From Bremerella sp. P1 (lineage in GTDB: Bacteria; Planctomycetota; Planctomycetia; Pirellulales; Pirellulaceae): a stretch of DNA of 64,000 nucleotides. The notes under the pieces are model-generated. The model was not told where the DNA came from and searched no databases. It saw only the letters and a list, made by a program, of their open reading frames with translations. Made by a program: the position numbers and the translations under genes. Location of the stretch: positions 2,418,001 through 2,482,000 of the forward strand of contig NZ_CP118164.1 of the NCBI RefSeq assembly GCF_028748185.1, read 5' to 3'. Shown in pieces: positions 38,387 through 47,867 of this stretch (position 1 is its first letter; every line of letters starts with the position of its first letter).

Positions 38387-38743
38387 TCACGCAACCGGAA
38401 TGCCTTCTAAAGGAAACAGCGGACGGATCTCGACCGTTCCTCGTTTGGCCGCCGGAAATCTTTCGGCAATGGCGATCGCCTCGTCCAAGTTCGGGACGTC
38501 CACAATCACGTAGCCTCCAAGCTGTTCTTTGGTTTCCGCAAACGGCCCATCGCGGACTTCCGTACGCCCCGACTTGGCCGTCAGGCTGGTCGCCGTGCTG
38601 ATCGTCTGTAGTGGCGAAGCCCCCACAAACTGTCCTTTGGCGGCCAGCTCTTCGCATAGCCCGATCGCAAATTGCATCTCTTGGGGTAGCTCCTCTTGCG
38701 TAAAGACCCCTTCGGTGTGGTACATGAGAAGGATGTATTTCAT
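38387..38743 (-). CDS. YCII-related (DGPF-domain) protein
   Basis: The 118-residue protein is of the YCII family: KYILLMYHTEGV at the N-terminus, then GQFVGASPLQTISTATSL and the diagnostic VRDGPFAETKEQLGGYVIVD, with the AIAIAERFPAAKRGTVEIRPLF C-terminus. The His and Asp residues resemble a putative active site. These proteins often lie next to extracytoplasmic sigma factor genes, but none is seen here. The reaction is unknown. A longer overlapping frame (38301-38792) has no family character, so I take the ATG at 38743. Confidence 0.85.
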   Translation of the reverse strand: MKYILLMYHTEGVFTQEELPQEMQFAIGLCEELAAKGQFVGASPLQTISTATSLTAKSGRTEVRDGPFAETKEQLGGYVIVDVPNLDEAIAIAERFPAAKRGTVEIRPLFPLEGIPVA

Positions 38744-39025
38744 TGTTCAACGCTCTCTCTGAAAGTATCAATTCCTGCCACGCTTTGGGCATTGGCTATC
38801 AATCCATAGTCGACTGATAAGCCTTTAATTCGACTTTCGACCGGAATTTTTTTGTCCGTCAGACAAGTAATATTGTGGCTGAGAACTACTACCAGATGTC
38901 CGTTGGAAGCAATCATGCCCGAAACATGGGTCGATCCATTAGATATCTCGCGTCAGTTGTGACTAAAATAGATCTCCGTATTTCCTTCTCGATTCCCCCT
39001 CACTTCAGCTGGAAGAACCCCACTC

Positions 39026-40507
39026 ATGAAGTCTCTTGTGCCTGTTTGGGCTGGCTTGTTGCTTGCCTGCGTGCTGACGTCGTTTGCCTCGGCAGAAACC
39101 AAGAAGCCTAACATCATCGTGATCATGGCCGATGACCTCGGCTACGGTGATGTGGGTTGCTACGGTGCCAAGGCCTTAGCTACTCCTCACATCGACGCAC
39201 TGGCCAGCGATGGTTTGAAGTTCACCAGTGGCTACTGCTCGACCTCGACCTGTACGCCAACTCGGTTCGCGTTTCTGACCGGCATGTATGCGTTCCGCCA
39301 GGCCGGCACCGGCATCGCGCCGCCAAATGCGACCTCGATCATCAAGCCGGGCACCAAGACAACTCCAGACGTTCTGCAAGATGCTGGCTACAAAACGGCC
39401 GTCGTCGGCAAGTGGCACTTGGGCTTGGGGGAAGGAGATGGTCCTGATTGGAATGGCGAACTGAAACCAGGCCCACTGGAACTCGGCTTCGACTACTGCT
39501 TCCTGCTGCCCACCACCAACGATCGCGTACCCAGCGTGTACGTCGAAAACTATCGCGTGCGTGATCTTGATCCGAACGATCCACTGTGGGTGGGACGCAC
39601 CAATCCTGATAACCAGCCGACGGGCATCACCGCGCGAGACACGCTTAAGCTCGACTGGAGCCATGGGCACAACAACACGATCCACAACGGTATCGGTCGA
39701 ATCGGCTTCTTCTCCGGCGGCCATGCGGCTCGCTGGCGCGACGAAGATCTGGCCGACGAATGGGTCAAGAAATCGAACGAGTGGATCCGTGCCAACAAGG
39801 ACGAACCGTTCTTCCTGTTCTTCGCTTCGCACGACCTGCACGTCCCGCGAATGCCCCACGAACGCTTCCAGGGCAAGACTTCCCTCGGACTGCGCGGCGA
39901 CGCCATTGTTCAGCTCGACTGGTGTGTCGGCGAACTGGTGAAGACGCTCGACGAGTTGAACCTGACCGATAACACGCTGATCGTGTTCTGCAGCGACAAC
40001 GGCCCCGTGCTGGACGATGGTTACAAAGATGGTGCCGTCGAAAAGCTGGGCGATCACTTGCCTGCCGGTCCTTATCGTGGTGGTAAGTACACACCGTTTG
40101 AAGGAGGTTGCCGCACGCCGTTCATCGTGAAGTGGCCAGCCGTGGTGAAGCCAGGGCAAACGTCCGACAAGATGATCACGACCACCGACCTGGGTGCGAC
40201 CTTCGCCGAGATCGTCGGTCAGAAAGTGCCGGAAGGTGCATTGCCAGACAGCGAAGCTCTGGAAGCAACGCTGCTCGGTGAAGCGAGTGCCAAGGGACGC
40301 GACTACGTGGTCGAAGAATCGCCTCGCGGCATCGGCCTGCGTAAGGGCAACTGGAAGCTGGTTCGCCAAGGCAAGAACAAGAACCAAGGCTACACGCTGT
40401 ACGATCTTTCGGAAGACGCCGGCGAAGAGAACAACGTCGCCAAGCAGAACCCCGAAAAGTTCGAGGAGTTGAAGAAGCTGCTGGCCCAGATCGAGGCCGG
40501 CAAGTAA
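39026..40507 (+). CDS. Secreted sulfatase (formylglycine-dependent)
   Basis: The 493-residue enzyme is a family-type I sulfatase that hydrolyses sulfate esters of polysaccharides. It has a signal peptide (LLLACVLTSFASA, 1-23), metal-binding ADDLGYGD near 35-42, and the formylglycine motif CTPTR with Cys76 followed by FAFLTG. Further family blocks are GKWHLG, SHDLHVP, CSDNGP and GRGIRD-like GLRKGNWKLVRQG. The Cys must be converted to formylglycine by a separate enzyme. It is convergent with a second sulfatase gene, and the two share a bidirectional terminator. The substrate may be sulfated algal polysaccharide, but this is not determined. Confidence 0.93.
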   Translation: MKSLVPVWAGLLLACVLTSFASAETKKPNIIVIMADDLGYGDVGCYGAKALATPHIDALASDGLKFTSGYCSTSTCTPTRFAFLTGMYAFRQAGTGIAPPNATSIIKPGTKTTPDVLQDAGYKTAVVGKWHLGLGEGDGPDWNGELKPGPLELGFDYCFLLPTTNDRVPSVYVENYRVRDLDPNDPLWVGRTNPDNQPTGITARDTLKLDWSHGHNNTIHNGIGRIGFFSGGHAARWRDEDLADEWVKKSNEWIRANKDEPFFLFFASHDLHVPRMPHERFQGKTSLGLRGDAIVQLDWCVGELVKTLDELNLTDNTLIVFCSDNGPVLDDGYKDGAVEKLGDHLPAGPYRGGKYTPFEGGCRTPFIVKWPAVVKPGQTSDKMITTTDLGATFAEIVGQKVPEGALPDSEALEATLLGEASAKGRDYVVEESPRGIGLRKGNWKLVRQGKNKNQGYTLYDLSEDAGEENNVAKQNPEKFEELKKLLAQIEAGK

Positions 40508-40536
40508 GCAGCTACGAGCTAAGACTTACCCAAAAG

Positions 40537-40570
40537 AAAAAGCCAGGAGTGATTCGCTCCTGGCTTTTTT
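40537..40570. terminator. Bidirectional intrinsic terminator between two sulfatases
   Basis: GCCAGGAG (40542-40549) and CTCCTGGC (40557-40564) form an eight-base stem, extended by A5/T5 on the outside to 13 pairs, with a seven-base loop. The T run (40565-40570) ends the upstream plus gene, and the reverse complement ends the convergent minus-strand sulfatase. Confidence 0.92.
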
Positions 40571-40579
40571 CGTTTCGGT

Positions 40580-42217
40580 CTATCGTTTCCGATTTGGCTT
40601 TGGTCCGTTTCCTGTCAGCGGGCCAGCCATGGGTGGCGTCTCGAAGAACTTGCCGTTGTCGATCACACGAGGATCGCCACTGGTCTTCAGTTCTTCCATC
40701 AACCGGGCCGTCAGTTCTTCTTTGACCTTCTCGTACTTCGGATCGTCGGCGACGTTCGTCATCTGATCCGGGTCGCTCTTCAGGTCGTACAGTTCCACGG
40801 CCGAGCGTTTCCCGAAGCAACGATCAAAAATCGGTTTCACTTCCGGATCAGCACGATGCATGACCATGAACGCCTTGGTAGGACCAGCGTCATCATCGGG
40901 AAAGGTCACGAAGGTCTTGTTGACCAGCTCGTCCAACGTGGGTGGGTTGTCGGTGCCCAGGTTGTAAGGATCCCCCATCGGCCAGCGATCTGGTTTGAAG
41001 TTGATGATCAATTGGTAGTCGGCTGTCTGGATGCCCCGCATCGGGTAAGGCAGATTGCCTTCGCGAGCCATCTCGACGTGACGTTCCCGCCCCGTGAATG
41101 CAGCCGTACGAGTTGGATCAACGAGTCCTTCCTGGTCTGATTTCAAAACAGGCCATAGACTTTTCGCGGTCATCACCTCGGGAATCTTCTCACCGCCAGC
41201 TTCCAGGAATGTGGGTGCCAGGTCCGGCAAGATCGTAAAGTCATCAACAACACGGCCGCCGTTCACCCCTGGCCCCGCAACCGCCAAAGCGACGTGGGTA
41301 CCGAAGTCATACAAGTTGCACTTCCCTTGCGGGAAGCCAGGCGGGCCATGGTCACCACTGACGACAATCAGCGTGTTGTCGAGTTCGCCAGCTTCTTTCA
41401 ACTGCTCAACGAGAATGCCCAGCGCCGCATCAAAGGCCTGGATCTCACCCAGGTAGTCGGCCAGGTCTTGGCGAACGACCGGGACGTCCGGCAGAAACGC
41501 AGGCATCTTTCCTTTTAAGTCGTCGGGATTGATGCCCCACAGCTTCTTGCCACTGCCGGCAATCCATTTGCGGTGAACGTTTGTTGGACCGAACCAGTAA
41601 CAGAAGGGCTGACCTTCCTTGCGGTCTTTCAAAAAGTCGGAGAAGTTACCGCGAACTTGCTGATAGAGCTCCTGCTTCGCGTCGTCGGTCGACTTGCCTT
41701 GCGACATCAGGGCGGTGGCTCGCTGCGAGAACTGGTTGAACGATCCGCCGGCCTTTTGATAGGCGTACTTCCCACTTCCGTACGGTGCATCAACCGGCGT
41801 ACCAGGGCTCCATACTTTGTAGGTTTCACCAATATGATAGCCAGCATCTCGTAGCAACAGCGGATAGCTGGGAATGGTCGGATCCCACACCGCCCCGCGA
41901 AGAATGGCCCCGCGGCCCGTTCGCCAGAAGTATTGCCCGGATAGCAGCGAACTGCGACACGGCGTACACGACGGAGCATTCACGAATGCATTCTTAAACA
42001 ACACGCCCCGCTTGGCGAGTGCATCGAAATGAGGGGTCTTCACCACATCGTTGATGCCGCCTGGTTCAAGCTGCCCATAGATGCTGGCTTGTTTCCCCCA
42101 GTCATCGGCAAAGGCGAACAAGATATTCGGGCGTTTGGTTTCTTCCGCGTGAAGTCGGTTGGCAAGGCCTGTCAGGCAGGTAGCCATCAGCGCAAACAAT
42201 AAGGTGCGTCGCAACAT
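40580..42217 (-). CDS. Secreted sulfatase (formylglycine-dependent)
   Basis: The 545-residue enzyme has a signal peptide ([18 protein letters not shown], about 1-24), ADDWGK near 37-42 and the formylglycine motif CTPCR (Cys84-Arg88), followed by SSLLSGQ. Other family blocks are [29 protein letters not shown] and [15 protein letters not shown]-like [19 protein letters not shown]. The GKWH block is altered. It differs enough from the neighbouring sulfatase to suggest another substrate. It is the second gene after the flavin monooxygenase gene on the minus strand, 88 bases apart. Confidence 0.92.
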   Translation of the reverse strand: MLRRTLLFALMATCLTGLANRLHAEETKRPNILFAFADDWGKQASIYGQLEPGGINDVVKTPHFDALAKRGVLFKNAFVNAPSCTPCRSSLLSGQYFWRTGRGAILRGAVWDPTIPSYPLLLRDAGYHIGETYKVWSPGTPVDAPYGSGKYAYQKAGGSFNQFSQRATALMSQGKSTDDAKQELYQQVRGNFSDFLKDRKEGQPFCYWFGPTNVHRKWIAGSGKKLWGINPDDLKGKMPAFLPDVPVVRQDLADYLGEIQAFDAALGILVEQLKEAGELDNTLIVVSGDHGPPGFPQGKCNLYDFGTHVALAVAGPGVNGGRVVDDFTILPDLAPTFLEAGGEKIPEVMTAKSLWPVLKSDQEGLVDPTRTAAFTGRERHVEMAREGNLPYPMRGIQTADYQLIINFKPDRWPMGDPYNLGTDNPPTLDELVNKTFVTFPDDDAGPTKAFMVMHRADPEVKPIFDRCFGKRSAVELYDLKSDPDQMTNVADDPKYEKVKEELTARLMEELKTSGDPRVIDNGKFFETPPMAGPLTGNGPKPNRKR

Positions 42218-42305
42218 GTTGGGGCTGTCCAGAAAGAAGGTCTCGGCGAGTGAAAAGGAAGAATTTCATTCTAGACCGAAGCAGGCCATAACGCACGCGC
42301 GGAAT

Positions 42306-43625
42306 CTACGACTGGTCAAATTGACGCACGATCTTCGTAAGCGTCTTGCGATAGTCGAAGTAGTCGACCTCCAATCGATGCCGGGCCGTCGCCAGGAAGT
42401 GCTCGCGTGAATTCAAGCCGATTCCGCCTGCTTGCTTCTGCTCACGAAACGAATCGGCAACCTTGCGACCTTCCTGCTTTGCTTTGAGAAAACGAGCGAT
42501 GATTTGCGTTTGCAGATCGGTCAATTGCCACTGACCGCTATTGGGCTGAATCATACCGGCCACAAACAGCGTATCGTCGGTTGGATGAAATGCGTGCAAG
42601 TAAAGCTTGGGGACACCGTTGTGCGAGTTGAGCAGGTCATCCGCGATGAACGGAAATACGAGCTGGTATCCCGTCGCGAACACAACCACGTCGAACGCTT
42701 CGCGGCGGCCGTCGGTGAATTCGATCACCTCACCGTCGAAAGAACGAATATCAGGGAAGACCGCCAGCTTGCCGTGCCCCACATAGTAAGGAAGCTGCGA
42801 ATTGATGATCGGGTGGGCATCAAACAAGCCGTGCTCCGGCGTAGGCAATCCGTACCGATGCGGCTTGCCAATCGTCCAGTCGACGACCAGCTGCGAGAGC
42901 CTGCGCTGCCACGACTTGGGAATCGGCCAGCGGCGAACGCGGTCTCCCACCACATCGGCCGGCTTACCCCGGATGAACTTGGGGAAGAAGTGGTATCCAC
43001 GCCGCATGCTGATCGCCGCGGACTCGGCGTGGATCGCGGCCTCGACCGCAATATCACAGCCGCTGTTGCCGGCTCCGACCACGAGAATCCGCTTTCCTTC
43101 CAGTTGGCGATGATGCTTGTAGTCGTGAGCGTGAAGCATCTCGCCATTAAATTTCCCGGTTACGGTCGGCATCATTGGCTCGGCATGGTGGCCGTTGGCG
43201 ATGACCACCGCATCGAACGTTTCGGTTAACTTCTCGGGAAAACCTTCTTTCTGCAGTTCGATCTGCCAGTTGGTATCTCGTTTTTTAATGTTAAGAACCG
43301 ATGTACTTTTCCGAACAAAACGATCCAACTCAAAGCGTTCTGCGTAAAAGTGTAGGTATGCCAGCACTTCCCGGTGGCTGGGATACTCCGGATATTCCTC
43401 CGGCATTGGGCAGTCGACGAACTGCGTCATCCCCTTCGAAGAGATCAAATGGGTCGATTCGTAGACGCTGCTATGGGGCGATTTAATGTCCCAATTGCCT
43501 CCGATATTTGGATTGCGGTCAACCGCAACGGCGTCGATTCCGAGCTGGCGGAGGTTTTTTAGCGCAACCAAACCGGACGGTCCGGCACCGATTACGAGAA
43601 CACGAAAATCATGCTGAGAAGTCAT
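42306..43625 (-). CDS. Flavin-containing monooxygenase
   Basis: The 439-residue enzyme has the FAD Rossmann motif GAGPSGLVALKNLRQLGID at the N-terminus, the FMO-type loop KFNGEMLHAHDYKH, and the second nucleotide motif GAGNSGCDIAVEAA for NADPH. The C-terminal block VFATGYQLVFPFI is also typical. Such enzymes hydroxylate nitrogen, sulfur or carbon of small substrates or perform Baeyer-Villiger reactions. The substrate is not evident. It precedes a sulfatase gene. A seven-base inverted repeat lies about 110 bases upstream of its ATG. Confidence 0.88.
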   Translation of the reverse strand: MTSQHDFRVLVIGAGPSGLVALKNLRQLGIDAVAVDRNPNIGGNWDIKSPHSSVYESTHLISSKGMTQFVDCPMPEEYPEYPSHREVLAYLHFYAERFELDRFVRKSTSVLNIKKRDTNWQIELQKEGFPEKLTETFDAVVIANGHHAEPMMPTVTGKFNGEMLHAHDYKHHRQLEGKRILVVGAGNSGCDIAVEAAIHAESAAISMRRGYHFFPKFIRGKPADVVGDRVRRWPIPKSWQRRLSQLVVDWTIGKPHRYGLPTPEHGLFDAHPIINSQLPYYVGHGKLAVFPDIRSFDGEVIEFTDGRREAFDVVVFATGYQLVFPFIADDLLNSHNGVPKLYLHAFHPTDDTLFVAGMIQPNSGQWQLTDLQTQIIARFLKAKQEGRKVADSFREQKQAGGIGLNSREHFLATARHRLEVDYFDYRKTLTKIVRQFDQS

Positions 43626-44146
43626 GTCGCCAATTGTAACGATTTTTTCAATTGTTCGAGATCGGTGCTACTGCGCGAAATTCTATGCCATAAATCGAGG
43701 GTGAATTTAGGGGAGTCTCGCCTTACCAATTGATGGTCATAACGTGACCATAGATATTTTTCACTTGAATGTAGGTATTTTACAGAAACCCTATCCTGCC
43801 ATCGGTGTTTCAATTCTTAAATGCTACTTTTATTGCAATTCCTCGGTTACCTCGTAACCTTTTGATTTGTCGTGCTTTACGCTTGTGAGCTATGCTTCCT
43901 GGTAATTAAATGGCCACCTACGGCCTGCCGCACTCAAAAAATGTTGTCTTTTTGTCAAATCTCGAAATAATAAGTTTCTTAGGTAGCGAAATTCTTTTGT
44001 GAGAGGTTACAATTTCATTTCACGGGATATCGTTAACCAGGAGACCCCGGAACACCTCCTGCATTTCAGACCCACCGGCACTTCCCCTAAGGTGCCTACC
44101 CAACTAGACCCAAGTTGTCGAAAGAACTTTAGAAGAGGCTTTAGAC
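43626..44146. other. Long AT-rich non-coding region with several hairpins
   Basis: These 521 bases lie between two divergent genes and are AT-rich. Perfect inverted repeats are ATGGTCA/TGACCAT (43733-43739 with 43745-43751) and GGTTAC/GTAACC (43845-43850 with 43854-43859, followed by T). The end of the region, 44038-44117, holds three further hairpins described separately. I see no convincing gene or tRNA. Confidence 0.55.
44038..44117 (+). promoter_or_regulatory. Three consecutive hairpins in the leader of the HhH/sigma4-like gene
   Basis: CAGGAG/CTCCTG (44038-44043 with 44056-44061), GGCAC/GTGCC (44077-44081 with 44092-44096, extended by a bulged TT/AA) and CAACT/AGTTG (44101-44105 with 44113-44117) lie in order just before the gene starting at 44147. 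The first stem contains a GGAG and its CTCC complement. They may control translation or stability; this is inferred from pairing only. Confidence 0.4.
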
Positions 44147-45253
44147 ATGCGTTTTAACAAGATCACTTCAGCCGAAGACTTTCAGCTGATCAATAGTTTC
44201 GATGAGGTGAAGCAACGCCTTCTCGATGATAAGAAGTATTCAGATCGTTTGGACAAGCCGCTCGCTTACTGGGCCCTTCCCAACGATCGCCGTTTGCCAC
44301 TGGCCTTCCTCGGCCGCACAATCGGCGACCTGCTGGCGACTCCGTTCGACGAACTCTCGGCAACGCCAGGTATCGGTCAGAAGAAGATCAGCTCGCTGGT
44401 CACGCTGTTGAACCGAGCCACCAAGGAAGACGCCGGCTTCGAGCCTTCCCAGGCTGCTGCCAAGGAAGCTCCAGCAGACGACAGTTTCTCGACCAAGAGC
44501 CCGCTGGATGCTGACGGCAATTTCGATCCTTCCCTCGTTTCGGAAGTCCTGTGGCTTCGCTGGCGAGAAACGGTTCGTCGTCACAACCTGGGCAACGAAC
44601 GGCTTGGCCGTCTGGCTCCGACGCTGACCGACCTGCCAACCGTCATCTGGAACACGCCGCTCGAATTCTACATGGGCCACAGCCTGGCCGAGATTCGTCG
44701 CCTGAAGACCCACGGCGAGAAACGCGTCCGCGTCGTTCTCGAAGTCTTCTATCGCGTTCACGAAACGCTCGACCTGGCTCAAGGTCAGCCACACCTGGCA
44801 ATCGCTCTGCGACCTAAGATGGTTCCCGTCCTCGAAACTTGGGGATTGGATCGTCTGGCCAGTGAGTCGTCGCTGAGCCGTAGCGAAGTCATGGATCGCC
44901 TGACTCGCCCGATGCTGCAACAGATTTTGACCGATGCCGGTCAAACGGTTCATGACCTGGCCGCTGGCCGTCTGGGCATTGAATCGGCTCCGCAGAGCGT
45001 TCGTATGCAGGCCCGCAACCTGGGAGTTACCCGGGCTCGCATCTACCAGCTGCTGGAAGATTGCCAGAAGATCATGGCCGTCCGTTGGCCAGAAGGTCGT
45101 GCGATCCTCGAGTCGCTGTGCCGCAAGATCGAAGAAAAGCCAGGCGAAGCCGAAGCTTGCCAGTTGCTGACCGCAACGCGAGATCTCTTCTACGCTGTGA
45201 AGAGCGAAGAAGATGAAGCCGATGTGGAAGAATCGGAAGTTGCCAGCGTGTAA
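44147..45253 (+). CDS. Helix-hairpin-helix / sigma-region-4-like protein of unknown function
   Basis: The 368-residue cytoplasmic protein has an HhH-type segment at 54-90 (FLGRTIGDLLATPFDELSAT, then PGIGQKKISSL), resembling the RNA polymerase alpha C-terminal domain. A second, more divergent segment of this type spans about 153-205 (MGHSLAEIRRLKTHGEKRVRV). Residues 283-312 (QSVRMQARNLGVTRARIYQL) resemble the helix-turn-helix of sigma-70 region 4.2, where LGVTRxRIxQ is the consensus. The tail is acidic. Together these suggest a DNA- or polymerase-binding regulator. No named family was recognised. A 521-base leader region precedes it and a strong terminator follows, so it is monocistronic. Confidence 0.7.
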   Translation: MRFNKITSAEDFQLINSFDEVKQRLLDDKKYSDRLDKPLAYWALPNDRRLPLAFLGRTIGDLLATPFDELSATPGIGQKKISSLVTLLNRATKEDAGFEPSQAAAKEAPADDSFSTKSPLDADGNFDPSLVSEVLWLRWRETVRRHNLGNERLGRLAPTLTDLPTVIWNTPLEFYMGHSLAEIRRLKTHGEKRVRVVLEVFYRVHETLDLAQGQPHLAIALRPKMVPVLETWGLDRLASESSLSRSEVMDRLTRPMLQQILTDAGQTVHDLAAGRLGIESAPQSVRMQARNLGVTRARIYQLLEDCQKIMAVRWPEGRAILESLCRKIEEKPGEAEACQLLTATRDLFYAVKSEEDEADVEESEVASV

Positions 45254-45280
45254 CTTGCCGACTCGGCAAAACAAGAAAGC

Positions 45281-45315
45281 AAAAACGCGTCCAGGAATTC
45301 TGGACGCGTTTTTTT
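45281..45315. terminator. Intrinsic terminator, probably bidirectional
   Basis: AAAAACGCGTCCAG (45281-45294) pairs with CTGGACGCGTTTTT (45300-45313), with a five-base loop, and the T run continues to 45315. It ends the HhH/sigma4-like gene on the plus strand; the reverse reading also has five T residues and would serve the convergent glycosyltransferase gene. Confidence 0.92.
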
Positions 45316-45344
45316 GTGTCTATCAGTTGTCTATAGCCAACCGC

Positions 45345-46244
45345 TTAGGCGGCGTGACGACGCAATCCCGGGCCAGACTGATCATGTCGCGGATCGAAGC
45401 GAAACGTCTGATCACGGCCTTCGATCACGGCTCGTACATCGTCCAGGTCAGGCAGGCGATGCAGAGCGGCTTTCGCATCCGCTTTCGCAGTCAGGGCAGA
45501 CATCATGGTGGAAATCGAACCACTTCCCACACTACGCGAGAGCCAGCCCAACTTGCCCCCTGGTTTGCCGCGAGAAGCGAACCACTCTTGATGCCGCAGT
45601 TGAAGCGTCTTCGCCAAGCGAATCCGGTCGGCAGTCACGCGGTCCAGTTGGTTAGGCTCGTTCAAATAGACGTGCGATTCAGTTGCCACTTCGCATGCGC
45701 CACCCGCTTCGGCAACCCAAAGCCCGATGTCCAGGTCGGCCACTTGTTCCATCCGCGTACAGAAACCGCCCACCGCTGCTAGCAGTGAATAACGGTAGAA
45801 GCCGGCCTGCAGCATGGGCGCTTGCATCGTTGTTGCCGAGGCAGCGGCACGCAGACCGAAATCATCGGCCAGTACTCCATGCACTGGCTCGCTCGAGTCG
45901 GAGTAGTGCGTCTGTGGGGCAACTGCCATCACTTCACAGCGCTGGAAGCAGGCCAACGCGTGTTCCAGCCAATCTTCTTCCACGGTCGCTCCAGCGGCCA
46001 GCGTGTGGACGATAGGAGCCTTGCACATCGACCAGGCCACCGCCAGCAGTTCGACTTCGTTACGAGCTGCAGGAACTTCAATCAGGCGGACTTCATCAGC
46101 AATATCATAGGGGTCGTCGTAGTAACCAGAATGAGGCACGACAATCTCGCAATCGCTGGGACGATTCTCCAGCAGCGAGATCAGGGTCGTTTCCAGTCGG
46201 TGAGCGTTGTCGACGCTCGGAATGACGATCGAGACTTTCAGCAC
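45345..46244 (-). CDS. Glycosyltransferase family 2-like protein
   Basis: The 299-residue protein has the GT-A start KVSIVIPSVDNAHRLETTLIS, an acidic metal-binding region (PHSGYYDDPYDIADEVRLIE) and the block GATVEEDWLEHALACFQ, which are typical of GT2 enzymes. A second part with FYRYSLLAAVGGFCTRMEQVADLDIGLWV resembles the acceptor-side ED-type segment (EQVADLDIGLW). It should transfer a sugar from a nucleotide sugar to an unknown acceptor. The GTG at 46244 is preferred: AAGGA lies seven bases before it; translation from 46289 would add 15 unsupported residues. Confidence 0.75.
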   Translation of the reverse strand: MLKVSIVIPSVDNAHRLETTLISLLENRPSDCEIVVPHSGYYDDPYDIADEVRLIEVPAARNEVELLAVAWSMCKAPIVHTLAAGATVEEDWLEHALACFQRCEVMAVAPQTHYSDSSEPVHGVLADDFGLRAAASATTMQAPMLQAGFYRYSLLAAVGGFCTRMEQVADLDIGLWVAEAGGACEVATESHVYLNEPNQLDRVTADRIRLAKTLQLRHQEWFASRGKPGGKLGWLSRSVGSGSISTMMSALTAKADAKAALHRLPDLDDVRAVIEGRDQTFRFDPRHDQSGPGLRRHAA

Positions 46245-46465
46245 AGAATTATCCTTCTGCCGCGGCCTGACACTCAGGGGGAAGACCAAGGTACGCTAGG
46301 TAGGGCTAGTTGGCCGGGGCTCACGTTGGAATAATTCGGACCAAATGTGGTCACAAGTTTACCTGTTTTGCCTCAAAACCGACGATGCCGCTGGCAGAAC
46401 AATGCAAAGATGCCAGGCTAGCAGCTAGCATCGTGTAGCCTGGAAGACTTAGGTAAACGATCCAG

Positions 46466-47716
46466 TTAACTGGCGTCGGCTTTCGGCTCGCTCGCCCACA
46501 GCTCTAACATTTTCAGAACCAGCTCGACTGCCTGCTCCATCTCGTCCAAACAAGCCCACTCTAGTGGCGAGTGAGGATTGTGCTGACCGGTCGATAGATT
46601 AGGTGTCGGTAATCCCATCGCGGTCAGCTGCGAACCATCGGTGCCGCCACGAATGACGCGTTTGTTGCAGGGTCGCTCCAGGGCACGATGGGCCTTCTCG
46701 GCGATCGGTACGGCCCGCGGTTCCTTTTCCAAGCCGTCTCGCAAGTTGCGATATTGCTTCGTGATGGTCACGTCGATCTCGCAGCCGGGAAACTCGCCTT
46801 CCACCTGCTTGGCCACGTCACGAATTAACTGCGCCTGCGCGTCCAGTTCGTCGGTCTCGAAGCTGCGGAGAAGACACTGAACGGTCGTTTCCGCGACGCC
46901 TCCCTCGACGATGTAGGGATGGATGAACCCTTCGCGTTGGTCGGTCGTTTCCGGCGAAAGCCGATCGGTGGGCAGCTTCGCGACCAGTGCTGACGCGACA
47001 CGTACCGCGTTGACCATACGTCCTTTTGCGATCGAAGGATGAATGTTCACCCCCTTCACGGTCACCGTGGCCAGATCGGCCGAGAACGTCTCTTCGTTTA
47101 ACTCATTCGCCCCAGGTCCATCCAATGTGTAGCACACATCGGCGCCCAGCTTCTTCAAGTCGACGTGATCGACCCCATGCCCGATTTCCTCGTCGCAGGT
47201 AAACAAGATCTTGAGGGTACCGATGTCAGGCCCTTTCCCTTCCAAGACCCGGTGGGCGACCTCCATGATGACCGCGATGCCTGCCTTGTCGTCTCCTCCG
47301 AGCAGCGTTGTGCCATCTGAAGTGATCAGCGTGCAGCCGTGCAGGTCGTTCAGCTCGGGGTTCTCACGAATCGTGATTACCTTCGACGGATCGCCGGGCA
47401 AGGGAATGTCTCCGCCGGCGTAGTCTTCAATGACTTGCGGTTTGACGTTAGCCCCGGTTGTTTCCGGCGAGGTGTCGACATGCGAGTTGAGTGCCACCAC
47501 CGGGCATCCCATCACTTTTCCTTGAACCGTTCCGTAGACTAGCCCGTGCTCGTCCTGAGTCGCGTCGACGACCCCCATGTTGAGAAGCTCGTCGGTCAGC
47601 ACTTTACCCAGCACCAACTGCCCGTCGCTGCTGGGGTACTTACCGCCAGGGTGGCCGGCAGTCGTATCGATCTGGGTGTATTTAAGAAATCGCTGGAGTA
47701 AACGTTCGCGGCTCAT
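46466..47716 (-). CDS. pepT: Peptidase T (tripeptidase), M20B family
   Basis: PepT removes N-terminal residues from tripeptides. The 416-residue zinc enzyme has the M20 metal ligands in NSHVDTSPETTG (His and catalytic Asp), the bridging Asp in LLGGDDKAGIAVIMEVA, the catalytic Glu pair in FTCDEEIGHGVDHVD, and the final His in STGQHNPHSPLEW. The dimerisation lid domain is between residues 210 and 320. AAGGA lies six bases before the ATG. It is a single gene, convergent with none and divergent from the exonuclease gene. Confidence 0.95.
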   Translation of the reverse strand: MSRERLLQRFLKYTQIDTTAGHPGGKYPSSDGQLVLGKVLTDELLNMGVVDATQDEHGLVYGTVQGKVMGCPVVALNSHVDTSPETTGANVKPQVIEDYAGGDIPLPGDPSKVITIRENPELNDLHGCTLITSDGTTLLGGDDKAGIAVIMEVAHRVLEGKGPDIGTLKILFTCDEEIGHGVDHVDLKKLGADVCYTLDGPGANELNEETFSADLATVTVKGVNIHPSIAKGRMVNAVRVASALVAKLPTDRLSPETTDQREGFIHPYIVEGGVAETTVQCLLRSFETDELDAQAQLIRDVAKQVEGEFPGCEIDVTITKQYRNLRDGLEKEPRAVPIAEKAHRALERPCNKRVIRGGTDGSQLTAMGLPTPNLSTGQHNPHSPLEWACLDEMEQAVELVLKMLELWASEPKADAS

Positions 47717-47867
47717 GGAGGTTCCTTTGAGGAAGCTGGGTCGGTTCCTTCCAGCTTAGTGAAACGGCGCGGAATTCGACACCCTCCGTCGTTATTCCCA
47801 AGGCGTTGTGATAGGTTGATGTTGTCGGAAAGGAATTTCAGCGAGTTCTCTGTGGAAAGGTTACCCA

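Noticed and set aside
38301-38792. Open frame of 163 codons overlapping the YCII gene
   Set aside because: The YCII frame carries the DGPF motif; the longer frame is compositionally odd and without similarity.
43845-43863. Terminator GGTTAC/GTAACC followed by T
   Set aside because: No plus-strand gene lies upstream to be terminated, so I list it only as a hairpin.
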